From positions 1 to 64,000 of the forward strand of contig NZ_JAHCPS010000003.1 in assembly GCF_021366795.1 (NCBI RefSeq): DNA of 64,000 nt. The letters are read 5' to 3'. Under the pieces are notes generated by a model. It had not been told where the DNA came from. It worked only from the letters and a program-made list of their open reading frames with translations, and did not search any database. The stretch is from Macrococcoides caseolyticum (lineage in GTDB: Bacteria; Bacillota; Bacilli; Staphylococcales; Staphylococcaceae). Shown one piece after another: positions 17,684 through 27,304 of the stretch. Position 1 is the first letter of the stretch; the number at the start of each line of letters is the position of its first letter. The position numbers and the translations under genes are program-made.

Positions 17684-19116
17684 TATTTCGCACCTCTTTT
17701 CAATCTATTTTGCATCCAGTCACGGAAATTTTCTTCATCAGGCATTGGGAAATCACGCGTATCCGTCCATGCATGTAATGGTTTTGGACCTTTAGTTATC
17801 ATATGTTCTTGTTTATTCTCAAAGGGTTTCATAATTGACGGTGCTACTTTTGTCCCGTATTTAAATAATGTTGCATTCGATGCACCCATGCCAAATCCTT
17901 TCATAACTAGACGTTCAGCGACTGGTGACATCTTCTCTTCTTCAACAATAACACGTCTATGTTCTAATAATAAATCATGTAACGGAATCTTTACTGGGCA
18001 TGCTTCGGTACAAGCACCACATAATGTAGATGCATATGGTAATTCTTTATAATCTTCATACCCACCAAGTAACGGAGATAATACTGCGCCCACTGGCCCC
18101 GGATAAATTGAACCATATGAATGACCACCAACCTGGCGGTACACTGGGCACACGTTCACACACGCGGCACAGCGAATACATTGCAGAATAGATTGGAATT
18201 GTGTGCCCAATATTTTAGAACGACCATTATCTACAATTACTAAATGGAATTCTTCCGGTCCATCAATCTCATCATCGGCACGTGGCCCAGTAAGCGTCGT
18301 AACGTAACTTGTTAAATTCTGGCCGACAGCAGCTCGTGTTAACATGGATACTAACACTTCTAACTCTTCATGTGTCGGTACAATACGCTCCATCCCCATC
18401 ACCGTAATTTGCGTTTTCGGCAACGTTGTGACCATACGTGCATTTCCTTCGTTTGTTACTAGCGTAAATGAACCACTTTCTGCTACCCCAAAGTTACAGC
18501 CTGTGATACCAACGTCTGCTGAAAGAAATTCCTGACGTAACTTTTCACGTGCAAAAAGTGCTAATTCTTCTGGCGCACTTGATTTATCGTAACCTAATTT
18601 TTCTGTAAATACTTTTTGAATCTGTTCTTTATTCATATGTAATGCCGGCGCTACAATATGTGACGGTGGATTGTGATCATCAATTTGAAGAATATATTCT
18701 CCTAAATCCGTTTCAATGACTTCGCATCCAACCGCTTCCATCGCTTTGTTTAAATCAATTTCTTCTGTTACCATTGATTTAGATTTTGCTACTTTCTTAG
18801 CTTTTTTCTCGATTAATACTTTTTGTACGTATTCATTTGCTTCTTCTGCTGTTTCAGCGAAGAATACGTGACCACCTTTTGCAGCAACATTTTCTGCGAG
18901 CATATTCAAATAATAATCTAAGTGCTCTAATGTATGTTGGCGTATTTCTTCAGAATGACTACGCCATTCTTCCCAGTTACCTAATGACTCCTGAGATTTG
19001 ATTTTTCTTTCACGTAATCTATCTTGCGCACTTGATACTGCACCACGCATAAAATCATCTTTAAGTTCTGTTTTAACTGCTTTCTTAAATGTCTCATTCC
19101 CGATTTTCATGCTCAT
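17683..19116 (-). CDS. lutB: Iron-sulfur lactate oxidation subunit LutB
   Basis: The 477-residue protein has a LUD domain (about 60-290) containing [18 protein letters not shown], followed by two ferredoxin-type cluster motifs, [14 protein letters not shown] and [13 protein letters not shown]. These bind two [4Fe-4S] clusters that pass electrons from lactate oxidation. It is the middle gene of lutABC, coupled to both neighbours by one-base TAATG overlaps. The length and domain order match Bacillus LutB. Confidence 0.93.
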   Translation of the reverse strand: MSMKIGNETFKKAVKTELKDDFMRGAVSSAQDRLRERKIKSQESLGNWEEWRSHSEEIRQHTLEHLDYYLNMLAENVAAKGGHVFFAETAEEANEYVQKVLIEKKAKKVAKSKSMVTEEIDLNKAMEAVGCEVIETDLGEYILQIDDHNPPSHIVAPALHMNKEQIQKVFTEKLGYDKSSAPEELALFAREKLRQEFLSADVGITGCNFGVAESGSFTLVTNEGNARMVTTLPKTQITVMGMERIVPTHEELEVLVSMLTRAAVGQNLTSYVTTLTGPRADDEIDGPEEFHLVIVDNGRSKILGTQFQSILQCIRCAACVNVCPVYRQVGGHSYGSIYPGPVGAVLSPLLGGYEDYKELPYASTLCGACTEACPVKIPLHDLLLEHRRVIVEEEKMSPVAERLVMKGFGMGASNATLFKYGTKVAPSIMKPFENKQEHMITKGPKPLHAWTDTRDFPMPDEENFRDWMQNRLKRGAK

Positions 19117-19850
19117 TATACAGTCACCGCCTCTGTATTATTATTTAAAATTTCAACGATGTGATATACTTTTACCTTTTCGCCGCGGCGTTTTAATCGA
19201 CCTTCAATGTTCATTAAACAGCTTGCATCTGCACCAACTAAATAATCAGCACCACTCTTAACGATACAATCGACCTTATCATCAACCATCTCACCTGAAA
19301 CATCATTCATCTTAACGGCAAAGGTTCCACCAAAACCACAACAATTATAATATTCAGGAAGATCTACAATTTCTAATCCTTCCACAGCTGCAAGTAATTT
19401 TTTAGGTGGCTCTGAATTATGTAATAAGCGTGTGTTATGGCAAGAAGGATGCATTGTCGCTTTTCCTTTTAACTTTGCACCCACGTCCGTAATTCCTAAT
19501 ACATTGACGATAAATTGCGTCACTTCATATGATTTGTCTGCCAGACGTTGTGCATGGTCACGCCACACGATATCATCTTTAAATAAATCAGGATAATGTT
19601 TAAACATTGTAATACATGATCCAGATGGTGCTACAACATACTCAGACGCTTCAAAAGCCTTAATCATATTTTGCGCTGCTTTCTTTGTTTCTTCGTGATA
19701 TCCAGAATTATATGCTGGTTGCCCACAACATACTTGTGACGCTGGAAAATCTACGTCACACCCTAATTTTTCTAGTAACTCGACAGTTGCAATACCCACT
19801 CTTTTCTCAAAAACATCTACTAAACACGTACTAAATAAACTGACTTTCAT
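19116..19850 (-). CDS. lutA: Lactate utilization protein LutA
   Basis: The 244-residue protein has the two CCG domains of LutA / GlpC-type oxidoreductase subunits, with [10 protein letters not shown] near 41 and [11 protein letters not shown] near 170. These cysteine-rich motifs bind iron-sulfur centres or carry electrons. An in-frame extension to 19907 exists, but the ATG at 19850 has GAGGGG nine bases upstream and matches family N termini ([12 protein letters not shown]). It is the first gene of lutABC, preceded by a promoter with cre and operator elements. Confidence 0.92.
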   Translation of the reverse strand: MKVSLFSTCLVDVFEKRVGIATVELLEKLGCDVDFPASQVCCGQPAYNSGYHEETKKAAQNMIKAFEASEYVVAPSGSCITMFKHYPDLFKDDIVWRDHAQRLADKSYEVTQFIVNVLGITDVGAKLKGKATMHPSCHNTRLLHNSEPPKKLLAAVEGLEIVDLPEYYNCCGFGGTFAVKMNDVSGEMVDDKVDCIVKSGADYLVGADASCLMNIEGRLKRRGEKVKVYHIVEILNNNTEAVTV

Positions 19851-19901
19851 ATTATGACACCCCTCTAGTTTAACGATATTTTGCCCAATATCGATGATTT
19901 T

Positions 19902-19916
19902 AGTCATCCGATGACT
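19902..19916. promoter_or_regulatory. Candidate LutR operator
   Basis: AGTCATC-C-GATGACT is a perfect 15-bp dyad. From memory, Bacillus LutR binds TCATC-N-GATGA, which this contains. It lies just after the predicted lutA transcription start and before the lutA ribosome binding site, where binding would block elongation. Confidence 0.75.
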
Positions 19917-19933
19917 GTATCTCTAACATATTT

Positions 19934-19962
19934 ATTCTATTGAAATCGTTACCAAAATGCAA
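19934..19962 (-). promoter_or_regulatory. lutABC promoter with a cre in the spacer
   Basis: On the minus strand TTGCAT (19957-19962), a 17-bp spacer and TAGAAT (19934-19939) form a SigA promoter. The spacer contains TTGGTAACGATTTCA (19941-19955), one mismatch from the CcpA cre consensus WTGNAANCGNWNNCW. This predicts glucose repression of lactate oxidation. Confidence 0.8.
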
Positions 19963-19986
19963 GTGTCAGAAAAATACATACGCTTT

Positions 19987-20700
19987 CTAATCAAGGTTAA
20001 GATGTTCTATTAATACATATTCCACTTCTTGTAAATGTTTAAGCATCTTTTCTTGTGCGCGTTTTTCATTTTGTGATTCAATTGCTTCAAAGATTTCTAA
20101 ATGCTCGTTATAAAGTTTTTCAATCGATTTTGTTTCAGTATATATCCAGATTTTACGTGTTTCTTTCATCGTTGTCTTTATCTTATCCGATACCTCTTCC
20201 AGCAGCTGAATAAGTAATTTATTTTCTGTTGCATTCGCTATTGCTAAATGAAACGCAAGATCACTCTCCTCACCAATCGCTTGATTATGAATGGCTTGCT
20301 TCATTTGTTCTAATGCTTGCTTTATATTGCAAATATCTTCGTCCGTTCTGAGCATTGCAGCTTTACCCGCTGTGCCTACTTCAATAATTTTACGGACTTC
20401 CAGCAAATCAATAATATCTTTTTTAGTATATACAGCCATTTCTTTAGAAAATACTTTAGGTTTTATATTTTTTACAAACGTTCCTTCACCATGTCTAATC
20501 TCTAACAATCCCATGACACGCAATGCATTTAATGCTTCACGAATAGAGGCTTGTCCGACACCATAATCCTGAGCTAATTTCTGAATTGAAGGTAATTTTT
20601 CATTAACGTTATACGTGCCATCTTTTATTTCATTGCTAATACGATCTGCAATTTCTTCGTACAACTTTTTCTTCTCTATTTTCACAACTTTTTTAACCAC
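19987..20700 (-). CDS. lutR: GntR-family (FCD) regulator, LutR-like
   Basis: The 237-residue protein has an N-terminal winged helix (about 12-75, with LPSIQKLAQDYGVGQASIREAL) and a C-terminal FCD ligand domain with the metal-binding pattern DLAFHLAIANAT. It belongs to the FadR subfamily. It lies directly upstream of lutABC on the same strand, so it is very probably the lactate-responsive repressor. The ATG at 20706 has GGGGGA almost touching it, so the GTG two codons in, at 20700, is the better start. It could also read into lutABC. Confidence 0.82.
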   Translation of the reverse strand: MVKKVVKIEKKKLYEEIADRISNEIKDGTYNVNEKLPSIQKLAQDYGVGQASIREALNALRVMGLLEIRHGEGTFVKNIKPKVFSKEMAVYTKKDIIDLLEVRKIIEVGTAGKAAMLRTDEDICNIKQALEQMKQAIHNQAIGEESDLAFHLAIANATENKLLIQLLEEVSDKIKTTMKETRKIWIYTETKSIEKLYNEHLEIFEAIESQNEKRAQEKMLKHLQEVEYVLIEHLNLD

Positions 20701-20728
20701 TTTCATTCCCCCGTATTATACTATTGGT

Positions 20729-20769
20729 GCTATTATAACAAAGGAAATTTTTTATGTAAGCATTTTCAA
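20729..20769 (-). promoter_or_regulatory. lutR promoter with a cre-like element
   Basis: On the minus strand TTACAT, 16 bp and TATAAT form a promoter. TTGAAAATGCTTACA (20755-20769) overlaps the -35 and differs from the cre consensus only in the central C. It suggests that CcpA may also control the regulator gene. Confidence 0.5.
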
Positions 20770-20790
20770 AGAATAAACACATCGCATGAT

Positions 20791-20837
20791 AAAAAACCGA
20801 ACAATCTATAGACACAAAGTGCTATAAGTTGCTCGGT
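20791..20837 (-). terminator. Terminator after the nuclease/surface-protein remnant
   Basis: ACCGAGCAACTTATAG pairs imperfectly with CTATAGATTGTTCGGT, followed by a T-run on the minus strand. It is another member of the CCGAAC hairpin family. Confidence 0.75.
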
Positions 20838-20843
20838 CATTGA

Positions 20844-21401
20844 TTATCTTTGTTTCATTTTACCTACCGGTTTTGTATAACCCGCAGATATATGCTTGAT
20901 TGGTTGGTCATTGATTAAAAGACTAACAACACCGTCAACAATGTCAGAATCAATTGTTTCAGCTGCACGGTTATTAAACGTCTCAATGAGTCCAGTAGGT
21001 TGCTCAAATTTCATTACATACTCACCATCGCGTAATAATACTTTATATTCACCGTTCGTATCCGTCGTTACTTCTTCAATCAACTGACCATCCTTAAAAA
21101 TAGAAACTTTTATATGCTTTAACACTTTATCAGGACGATCATACTTACCATTGTGATTGATATCTATAAATGCATAACCCTGTACTGCTTTTAGTGTTTC
21201 TTTAATGATTTCTTTTTCAGTAATCGTTGTAGGTAATAATTTGTAATGACCATAACTATATGTAACTACACCTGTGAGCGTATGATATGTCTTACCCACT
21301 TCAATTCCCGACTTAGCTTTTACCATAAATGTTGTTCTTGATTTATCTTCTACAATGTATTCTGAATGTTCATTAACAGATTTAGCTGTTACATCATTAG
21401 A
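20844..21401 (-). pseudogene. 3' remnant of a secreted nuclease/surface protein gene
   Basis: An open frame runs from a stop at 21402-21404 to 20844 with coding character, but no convincing start near its beginning; the first ATG is 75 bp in, at 21326, and lacks a ribosome binding site. The N-terminal part (SGIEVGKTYHTLTGVVTYSYG, split here as VGKTYHTLTG and VVTYSYG) resembles the OB-like segment before the catalytic domain of large ExeM/NucH-type secreted endonucleases. The rest (GYAFIDINHNGKYDRPD, TTDTNGEYKVLLRDGEY) is an SdrD B-like repeat. No signal peptide, catalytic domain or sorting signal is present. It is most simply a truncated gene; expression of the 160-residue tail cannot be excluded. 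Confidence 0.7.
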
Positions 21402-21475
21402 TTATTTTATATGTTTATAATTTAACAATCGTTTGTGGATTTCATGTTGCTTGTATGTAAATTTATTGTTAAATA

Positions 21476-21548
21476 AAAATGACGAGCACTGAAAGTATTT
21501 TGTCTTTGCTAATGCAAAGTGAAAACACTTTAAATGCTCGTCATTTTA
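21476..21548. terminator. Bidirectional terminator
   Basis: AAATGACGAGCA at the right pairs with TGCTCGTCATTT at the left, with further imperfect pairing inside (AAAGTGTTTT / AAAATACTTT). A- and T-runs flank both ends. On the minus strand it ends the alpha-glucosidase transcript. Confidence 0.8.
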
Positions 21549-21564
21549 TATCTCTTTTATCCAC

Positions 21565-23235
21565 TTAATGGACTTGATAAACACGCGCTTCAAATGGATT
21601 TAAAGTAAATACATCTCGAGACTGCTTATCAACTGGATAGTTATTTAATATTTGACGCTCAACTGATAAATCAAGCGTGTCATCTTTTGGTAAAGTAACG
21701 GTATCATGACTTAAGTTACCTAATATAATGAATTGTTCATCATTCAATGTTCTCGTATATGCAAATACTTTATCATGATCCGGATAGATTAAATCAAATG
21801 TTCCATATGTTAATGTGAGGTTGTCTTTTTTCAGTCGAATCATCTTTTTATAGAAATTCAACATAGAATCTTCTTGTTTTTCCTGAACAAATACATTAAT
21901 AGTTTCAAAGTTCGGATTGACCTTAATCCATGGTGTGCCTGTTGTAAAACCTGCATGCCTCGTATCATCCCACTGCATTGGCGTACGTGTGTTATCTCTA
22001 GAAATTCGACCTAACATTTCAAGAATCGCTTCTTTCGTTTCACCCTTTTTCAATTCCTGGTTATAAATATTTTTCGCATGTACATCGTCAAAGTCATCGA
22101 TGGATTCAAATGGGTAATTCGTCATCCCAATTTCCTGACCTTGATAAATAAACGGTGTACCTTGCAATAAGAAGTATACAATGCCATGACTTGTCGAACT
22201 TTCAAACCAGTAGTCTACATCATCACCCCATGTAGATGAGACGCGTTGGCGATCATGATTTTCAATGAATAATGCGTTCCATCCGCTTTTTTCTAACCCT
22301 TTTTGCCATTCATTTAAAACTTTTTTATAGCCAATAATATCAAAGCTCTTTCCGACATTATGATCCCATAAATTTAAATGCTCAAACTGAAATACCATGT
22401 TGAATTTACCGTTGTCTTTACCTACCCATTCATCCGCATCTTCAGTTGTTACACCGTTCGCTTCACCGACTGTCATAATATCATATTTATCAAATGTATT
22501 CTCTTTTAATTCCTGCAAATGCTTTTGTATCCCCGGTTGATTCATATGCCCTGCAAATGATTCTGCATAGCCTAACGCGTCAGCGTTCGGCAAATCACCT
22601 TTATCGAAACTTTTCTTAATATGACTAATAGCATCCACTCGGAATCCATCAATGCCTTTATCCAGCCACCAGTTCACCATATTATATATCGCATGTCTCA
22701 TATCTTCATTTTCCCAGTTTAAATCAGGTTGTTTACGACTGAAGACATGCATATAGTATTGATCAGTGGTTGCATCATATTCCCAGGCAGAACCCTCAAA
22801 TATACTTGCCCAGTTGTTCGGCTCTTTACCGTCTTTTCCATCTTGCCAAATATACCAGTCGCGATATTCATTATCCTTACTTTTCTTTGCTTCAACAAAC
22901 CATTGATGCTCATCACTTGTATGATTAATCACCAAATCTAAAATAAGCTTCATGCCTCGTTCATGCACTTCAAGTAACAATCTATCGAAATCTTCCATCG
23001 TTCCAAAGTCACGCATAATTTCCTGATAGTTACTAATATCATATCCATTGTCATCATTCGGAGATTCAAAGATCGGACTTATCCAAATGACATCAATCCC
23101 TAAATCTTTCAGATAATCTAGTTTCTCTGTAATCCCATTGATATCGCCTATACCATCACCATTTGAGTCTTTAAAACTTCTCGGATAAATTTGGTAACAA
23201 ACCGCTTCTTTCCACCATTGTCTTTCGATTGTCAT
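21565..23235 (-). CDS. malL: GH13 alpha-glucosidase (oligo-1,6-glucosidase-like)
   Basis: The 556-residue protein has the GH13 catalytic triad: nucleophile D201 in GFRVDAISH, acid/base E258 in TVGEANG, and D328 in ENHDRQR. It also carries NHTSDEHQWF near 104-113 and DLNWENEDMR near 171-180, as in intracellular alpha-glucosidases. It should hydrolyse isomaltose- or maltose-type oligosaccharides in the cytoplasm; trehalose-6-phosphate hydrolase is the main alternative. The ATG follows AGGAGG. It begins 10 bp after the GTPase gene, with which it is probably co-transcribed. No sugar transporter or regulator adjoins it. Confidence 0.85.
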   Translation of the reverse strand: MTIERQWWKEAVCYQIYPRSFKDSNGDGIGDINGITEKLDYLKDLGIDVIWISPIFESPNDDNGYDISNYQEIMRDFGTMEDFDRLLLEVHERGMKLILDLVINHTSDEHQWFVEAKKSKDNEYRDWYIWQDGKDGKEPNNWASIFEGSAWEYDATTDQYYMHVFSRKQPDLNWENEDMRHAIYNMVNWWLDKGIDGFRVDAISHIKKSFDKGDLPNADALGYAESFAGHMNQPGIQKHLQELKENTFDKYDIMTVGEANGVTTEDADEWVGKDNGKFNMVFQFEHLNLWDHNVGKSFDIIGYKKVLNEWQKGLEKSGWNALFIENHDRQRVSSTWGDDVDYWFESSTSHGIVYFLLQGTPFIYQGQEIGMTNYPFESIDDFDDVHAKNIYNQELKKGETKEAILEMLGRISRDNTRTPMQWDDTRHAGFTTGTPWIKVNPNFETINVFVQEKQEDSMLNFYKKMIRLKKDNLTLTYGTFDLIYPDHDKVFAYTRTLNDEQFIILGNLSHDTVTLPKDDTLDLSVERQILNNYPVDKQSRDVFTLNPFEARVYQVH

Positions 23236-23244
23236 AGCGACCTC

Positions 23245-24312
23245 CTAGTGTGTTTGATCTTCTTTAATCTTTTGTTTTTGGTCATCTTCAATTATTTCAC
23301 GTGCAATTTGTTTCATCTCATCGACATATTTTGCAATTGCCTGGAATATAGGAAAAGTATTGCTTAATCCCATTTCAACTATGGAAGTGACTGCCATTGT
23401 CACAGGATTTATACTCTTCATTTTAAAGGATGTTTTAATTAATTTCACAATCTTTGTAATTTCCATCAGTTGTGTTAACGTATTTTTATCTTTTTCTTTC
23501 AATTGCTCAAATTCATTAATGTATTTATCAATATCAATCCATTCTTTTCTGCGATCCATAATATCATCTTCCTGAATTTTAAAGTGGGTCATTATGATGC
23601 GTTCAATCACTTTAAAATTTTGCTTTAAAACAATGTTTTTAAAGCTCGGGGTAAATAGCTTGGGAAAAGCAGAATTCACTTTATAGTTTAAATAACTATC
23701 GACATATGTAACATCCTGATAGCGTTGATAATAAGCTGCTTGCTCAGATTTAAATATACTGTCAATATGTCCTTTCAATCCATCAATGCCTGTACCATTT
23801 AAGGTACTCGTAAAATGATAAGCTAAAGGCGTTTTTATATAAGGCTTTAAAGTAACCTTCAGTTCAGTGTTTTTATCACGCATTAATACTGTCTGATTGT
23901 CTTTCCCACTTACATCCACTAATGTATCAACTTTATTATAAATGAATGTAATCCATTTTTTATGTTTACTTAAATATTTAATCATTTCTATATCCACTTC
24001 TTTAATCTTACTGGAAAAGACATAAAAATAATGTTCAATGCGTTCATTTTGAATAATCTTTTTATACTTTTGAACTGAAATTTCTTCTGTTCCAACACCA
24101 GGAAAATCCACTAAATAACCATAGTTATTGTATTGATACGCTGTTGTTTCAAGGGTCGCATCGGTATGAACAGAAGTATGTGCATTCGATTGACATAATT
24201 GATTGATTAAGGCACTCTTACCTGCATCCGGTTGTCCAATAATACCTATCTTATTCAATGATCTATTATGTATGAACGTCTCGTATGCTCTTACTAATGG
24301 ATGCTTATTCAT
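23245..24312 (-). CDS. P-loop GTPase of unknown function, dynamin/IRG-like size
   Basis: The 355-residue protein has a clear GTPase domain in its first 170 residues: G1 GIIGQPDAGKSALINQL, G3 DFPGVGTEE and G4 NKVD. A charged, mostly helical C-terminal half follows, with a moderately hydrophobic stretch near 300-325 (NPVTMAVTSIVEMGLSNTF). This layout recalls membrane-associated or dynamin-like GTPases rather than Era, Der or Obg. The ATG at 24312 is chosen because GGAAGGG lies about nine bases upstream; an in-frame GTG at 24321 is too close. It precedes the alpha-glucosidase gene. The function is unknown. Confidence 0.7.
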   Translation of the reverse strand: MNKHPLVRAYETFIHNRSLNKIGIIGQPDAGKSALINQLCQSNAHTSVHTDATLETTAYQYNNYGYLVDFPGVGTEEISVQKYKKIIQNERIEHYFYVFSSKIKEVDIEMIKYLSKHKKWITFIYNKVDTLVDVSGKDNQTVLMRDKNTELKVTLKPYIKTPLAYHFTSTLNGTGIDGLKGHIDSIFKSEQAAYYQRYQDVTYVDSYLNYKVNSAFPKLFTPSFKNIVLKQNFKVIERIIMTHFKIQEDDIMDRRKEWIDIDKYINEFEQLKEKDKNTLTQLMEITKIVKLIKTSFKMKSINPVTMAVTSIVEMGLSNTFPIFQAIAKYVDEMKQIAREIIEDDQKQKIKEDQTH

Positions 24313-24377
24313 TTCAGTCACCCTTCCGCTATTATTTCTATTCTTATTCCCGATTATCCTCTATACAAGCATAAAAA

Positions 24378-24405
24378 GCTATATTTTCATTATGAAAATA
24401 TAGCT
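24378..24405 (-). terminator. Terminator of fhuCBG
   Basis: AGCTATATTTTCAT pairs with ATGAAAATATAGCT with almost no loop. The minus strand continues into a T-run. It lies just after fhuG. Confidence 0.8.
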
Positions 24406-24409
24406 AATA

Positions 24410-25408
24410 TTATAAACCTTTACGCATTAAATATAAGAAATAAGGTGCACCAATAATGCTTACGATAATTCCTGCTGGCATACCAGAAGGTTCAATCAAT
24501 AATCGGCCAATTGTATCAGCAAAACTAAGTAGTATCGCTCCTAAAATAAATGTAATCGGAATAAATACTTGGTGTCTTGGGCCAACCAATTGTCTTGCAA
24601 TATGCGGTGCAATTAAACCTACAAAAGCAATACTTCCACATATAGATACTGCACTTGCACAAAGCATGACTGAAATAACTAATATAATTAACCTTTCACG
24701 ATTAATATTTATTCCGAGGCCCGTTGAAATATGTTCATGTGTATTTAATATATTTAATATATTAAATTTCATGAACACAATCGGTAATGTTATCAGTAAT
24801 ACAATAAAAATCATCCATACAAACGGCCAAGTATCACCCCATATATTACCACCAAGCCATTTAGAAATAAATTCAACATCCTCTTTATTAAAAGTAGACG
24901 TCATAAGTATCATAGCACCACTCAATGCAGTTGATAGACCCACACCAATTAATATCATCTGCATCGGGTTCAATCCACGTCTTGAGCTACTTAACATAAA
25001 AACAATTGCTGCAGTTATCAATCCACCTATTAAACTAAACATCGGTAATACATACACAAAGTTACTACTATCAACAGGCATAAAAATCATTAATAAAGCA
25101 ATAAAGAACCCACTACCTGCATTAATGCCTACAATTCCTGGATCAGCGAGTGGATTTTTAGTAATGCTTTGGAGTAATGCACCACTTAAGCTTAATGCAG
25201 CCCCACACAAAATGGTAACGATTAAGCGTGGCATACGAAATTCGTAAAGCACCATTGTATCTGTTTCATTACCTAAACCAGCTAAAGTTTTCAGGAAATC
25301 AACAGGTGCCATCTTAAAGTCACCTACTGTCATACTAATTGTAACGATTACAATTAGCACAATACATAGCAGCATTAATGTCATAGTGTTTTTCAAACTT
25401 GTCTGCAT
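24410..25408 (-). CDS. fhuG: Ferric hydroxamate ABC permease FhuG
   Basis: The 332-residue protein is a FecCD-type permease with about nine or ten helices. It carries RMPRLIVTILCGAALSLSG near 58-76, KNPLADPGIVGINAG near 84-98, and the ATPase-coupling region GSIAFVGLIAPHIARQLVGP near 258-277. It pairs with FhuB to move ferric hydroxamate siderophores. Its ATG overlaps the fhuB stop by one base (TAATG). It is the last gene of the unit, followed by a terminator. Confidence 0.9.
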   Translation of the reverse strand: MQTSLKNTMTLMLLCIVLIVIVTISMTVGDFKMAPVDFLKTLAGLGNETDTMVLYEFRMPRLIVTILCGAALSLSGALLQSITKNPLADPGIVGINAGSGFFIALLMIFMPVDSSNFVYVLPMFSLIGGLITAAIVFMLSSSRRGLNPMQMILIGVGLSTALSGAMILMTSTFNKEDVEFISKWLGGNIWGDTWPFVWMIFIVLLITLPIVFMKFNILNILNTHEHISTGLGININRERLIILVISVMLCASAVSICGSIAFVGLIAPHIARQLVGPRHQVFIPITFILGAILLSFADTIGRLLIEPSGMPAGIIVSIIGAPYFLYLMRKGL

Positions 25409-26421
25409 TATGATATCCCCAACTTTCGCACTAAATAAATAAAGAATGGTACGCCCATTATCGAGATGATTGCACCAACCGGAGATTCACCTAACATGCG
25501 TGCTAAAATATCAGCAAACACAAGAAATATACCACCTAAGAGCGTTGAAACAGGTAGTAACTTTCTATAGTCCACACCTACTAATATACGAGCGATATGC
25601 GGCACCATTAGTCCAACAAATGCAAGCGTACCCGCCATTGCTACAGCAACACCTGCAAGTATCATTGTTAATAATGAAAAAATAACACGAACCCAATTTA
25701 AATTAACACCTAATCCTTGTGCCATTTCATCACCTAATGACAGAACAGTCAGCTGATGGCCAATTAATAAAATAAGTATGATAACGAACAATATCACAGG
25801 TGCTGCATATTTTAGTTGAAGCCACGTAGTACCAGCAACACCACCACTAGACCAAAGCATTGAACTCTGATTCGTTTTAAAATATATTGCAATACCTTCA
25901 GCAAATGCAAGCAGTAAACTACTCACAGCTGCTCCTGCCAATATGATACGCATCGGGTTGAAACCACCTTTTTTACTCAGACCAATTAACAATACGATAG
26001 TGCCTCCAACCATTGCACCTACAAAACCAGCCAGTATAATTAAAAAGAAATTTGCGCCACTATTAAGTGCAAATAATATACTTATACCTAAAGCTGCACC
26101 TGAATTCAATCCGATAAGTGAAGGATCAGCGAGTGGATTCTTTGTTACACCTTGCATCACAGCGCCACCACACGCTAGACTCATACCTACTAACATTGCT
26201 GCTATTTCTCTTGGTATTCGTATATCACGAATGATATTATGCGCTGAGATATCCTGGTAATTAAATATCGCATTATAAATCATATGCAAACTATAATTTT
26301 TAACGCCCAACATAAATGAAAGGATTAACATAGCCATCAGTAGAAGTATTAATATACTCATTAAGGTGATTAAATGCCCAGAGAATAGATGACGTTTATC
26401 AAGAAGATTTTGTTTATTCAT
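25408..26421 (-). CDS. fhuB: Ferric hydroxamate ABC permease FhuB
   Basis: The 337-residue FecCD-family permease shows RIPREIAAMLVGMSLACGG, KNPLADPSLIGLNSGAALG and GTLAFVGLMVPHIARILVG, the paralogous counterparts of the FhuG motifs. The ATG at 26421 lies one base after the fhuC stop, with AGGGA as its ribosome binding site; an upstream extension to 26496 falls inside fhuC and is discarded. It forms the membrane channel with FhuG. No binding protein (FhuD) is encoded nearby, as in S. aureus, where the FhuD lipoproteins are unlinked. Confidence 0.9.
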   Translation of the reverse strand: MNKQNLLDKRHLFSGHLITLMSILILLLMAMLILSFMLGVKNYSLHMIYNAIFNYQDISAHNIIRDIRIPREIAAMLVGMSLACGGAVMQGVTKNPLADPSLIGLNSGAALGISILFALNSGANFFLIILAGFVGAMVGGTIVLLIGLSKKGGFNPMRIILAGAAVSSLLLAFAEGIAIYFKTNQSSMLWSSGGVAGTTWLQLKYAAPVILFVIILILLIGHQLTVLSLGDEMAQGLGVNLNWVRVIFSLLTMILAGVAVAMAGTLAFVGLMVPHIARILVGVDYRKLLPVSTLLGGIFLVFADILARMLGESPVGAIISIMGVPFFIYLVRKLGIS

Positions 26422-26422
26422 C

Positions 26423-27226
26423 TTAATCCCTACTATAATGCTTGCATAATAAGTCATACGTAACAAGCATTGGCTTTCCATTTCTAGGGTCCACACTTAA
26501 CTCTGCATCGATATTAAACACTTCTTCTAAAACATCTTTCGTTAACACATTCATCGTATCTCCTTGCTTAACGATAGCACCGTCTTTCATTGCAATAATA
26601 TGATCAGAGAATCGAATCGCCTGATTAATATCATGAAGTACCATAATAATCGAACAATGCTCTTCTTCATTTAACGTTCTCACTAACTCTAATATTTCTA
26701 ACTGATGAGAAATATCTAAATAAGTAGTTGGTTCATCAAGGAAGATAATATCTGTCTTTTGTGCAAGGGCCATTGCAATCCACACGCGTTGGCGTTGTCC
26801 ACCACTTAAATCATTCACATTTTTATCCTTAAAGTCGATTGTTCCCGTGACATTCATTGCCCACTCAATTTCCTGATGGTCTTCTTTTGTTAATCTGCCA
26901 AATCCTTTTTGGTATGGGAAACGACCGTAACTCACAAGCTCATAAACACTTAATCCATCTGCAACATCAGGTGACTGAGGTAGTATGGCAATTTTTCTTG
27001 CTACTTCTTTTGTTGGTTGTTGATGAATATTTTTACCATCTAGTACAACCTCACCATTTGCAACATTGAGTATACGAGATAGCGCTTTTAACAGCGTTGA
27101 TTTCCCACATCCATTTGGCCCAATAATAGAAGTCACTTTGCCATCTGGAATAGAGACGTCTAATGCTTTAATGATATCGCGATCACCATAATTGATGGTA
27201 ATTTGTTTACCTTCTAATCGATTCAT
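26423..27226 (-). CDS. fhuC: Ferric hydroxamate ABC ATPase FhuC
   Basis: The 267-residue ATPase is, by recall, very close to S. aureus FhuC. It shows Walker A IIGPNGCGKSTLLK, signature NDLSGGQRQRVWIAMALAQ and Walker B DIIFLDEPTTYLDI. In S. aureus FhuC also powers other siderophore permeases. The ATG at 27226 follows GAAGGA; the upstream 25-codon extension is non-coding. A Fur box at 27305-27323 lies between fhuC and the divergent iruO-like gene. Confidence 0.93.
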   Translation of the reverse strand: MNRLEGKQITINYGDRDIIKALDVSIPDGKVTSIIGPNGCGKSTLLKALSRILNVANGEVVLDGKNIHQQPTKEVARKIAILPQSPDVADGLSVYELVSYGRFPYQKGFGRLTKEDHQEIEWAMNVTGTIDFKDKNVNDLSGGQRQRVWIAMALAQKTDIIFLDEPTTYLDISHQLEILELVRTLNEEEHCSIIMVLHDINQAIRFSDHIIAMKDGAIVKQGDTMNVLTKDVLEEVFNIDAELSVDPRNGKPMLVTYDLLCKHYSRD

Positions 27227-27304
27227 TATTATCCTTCTTTCACTATTGATATAAACCTTGCACATACACGTTATTATATAATAAATCAAAATAATTTTCA
27301 TTTA

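Noticed and set aside
20844..21326. The 160-codon frame as an intact gene
   Set aside because: Similarity continues upstream of its ATG, the ATG lacks a ribosome binding site, and the expected N-terminal domains are missing; it is annotated as a remnant.
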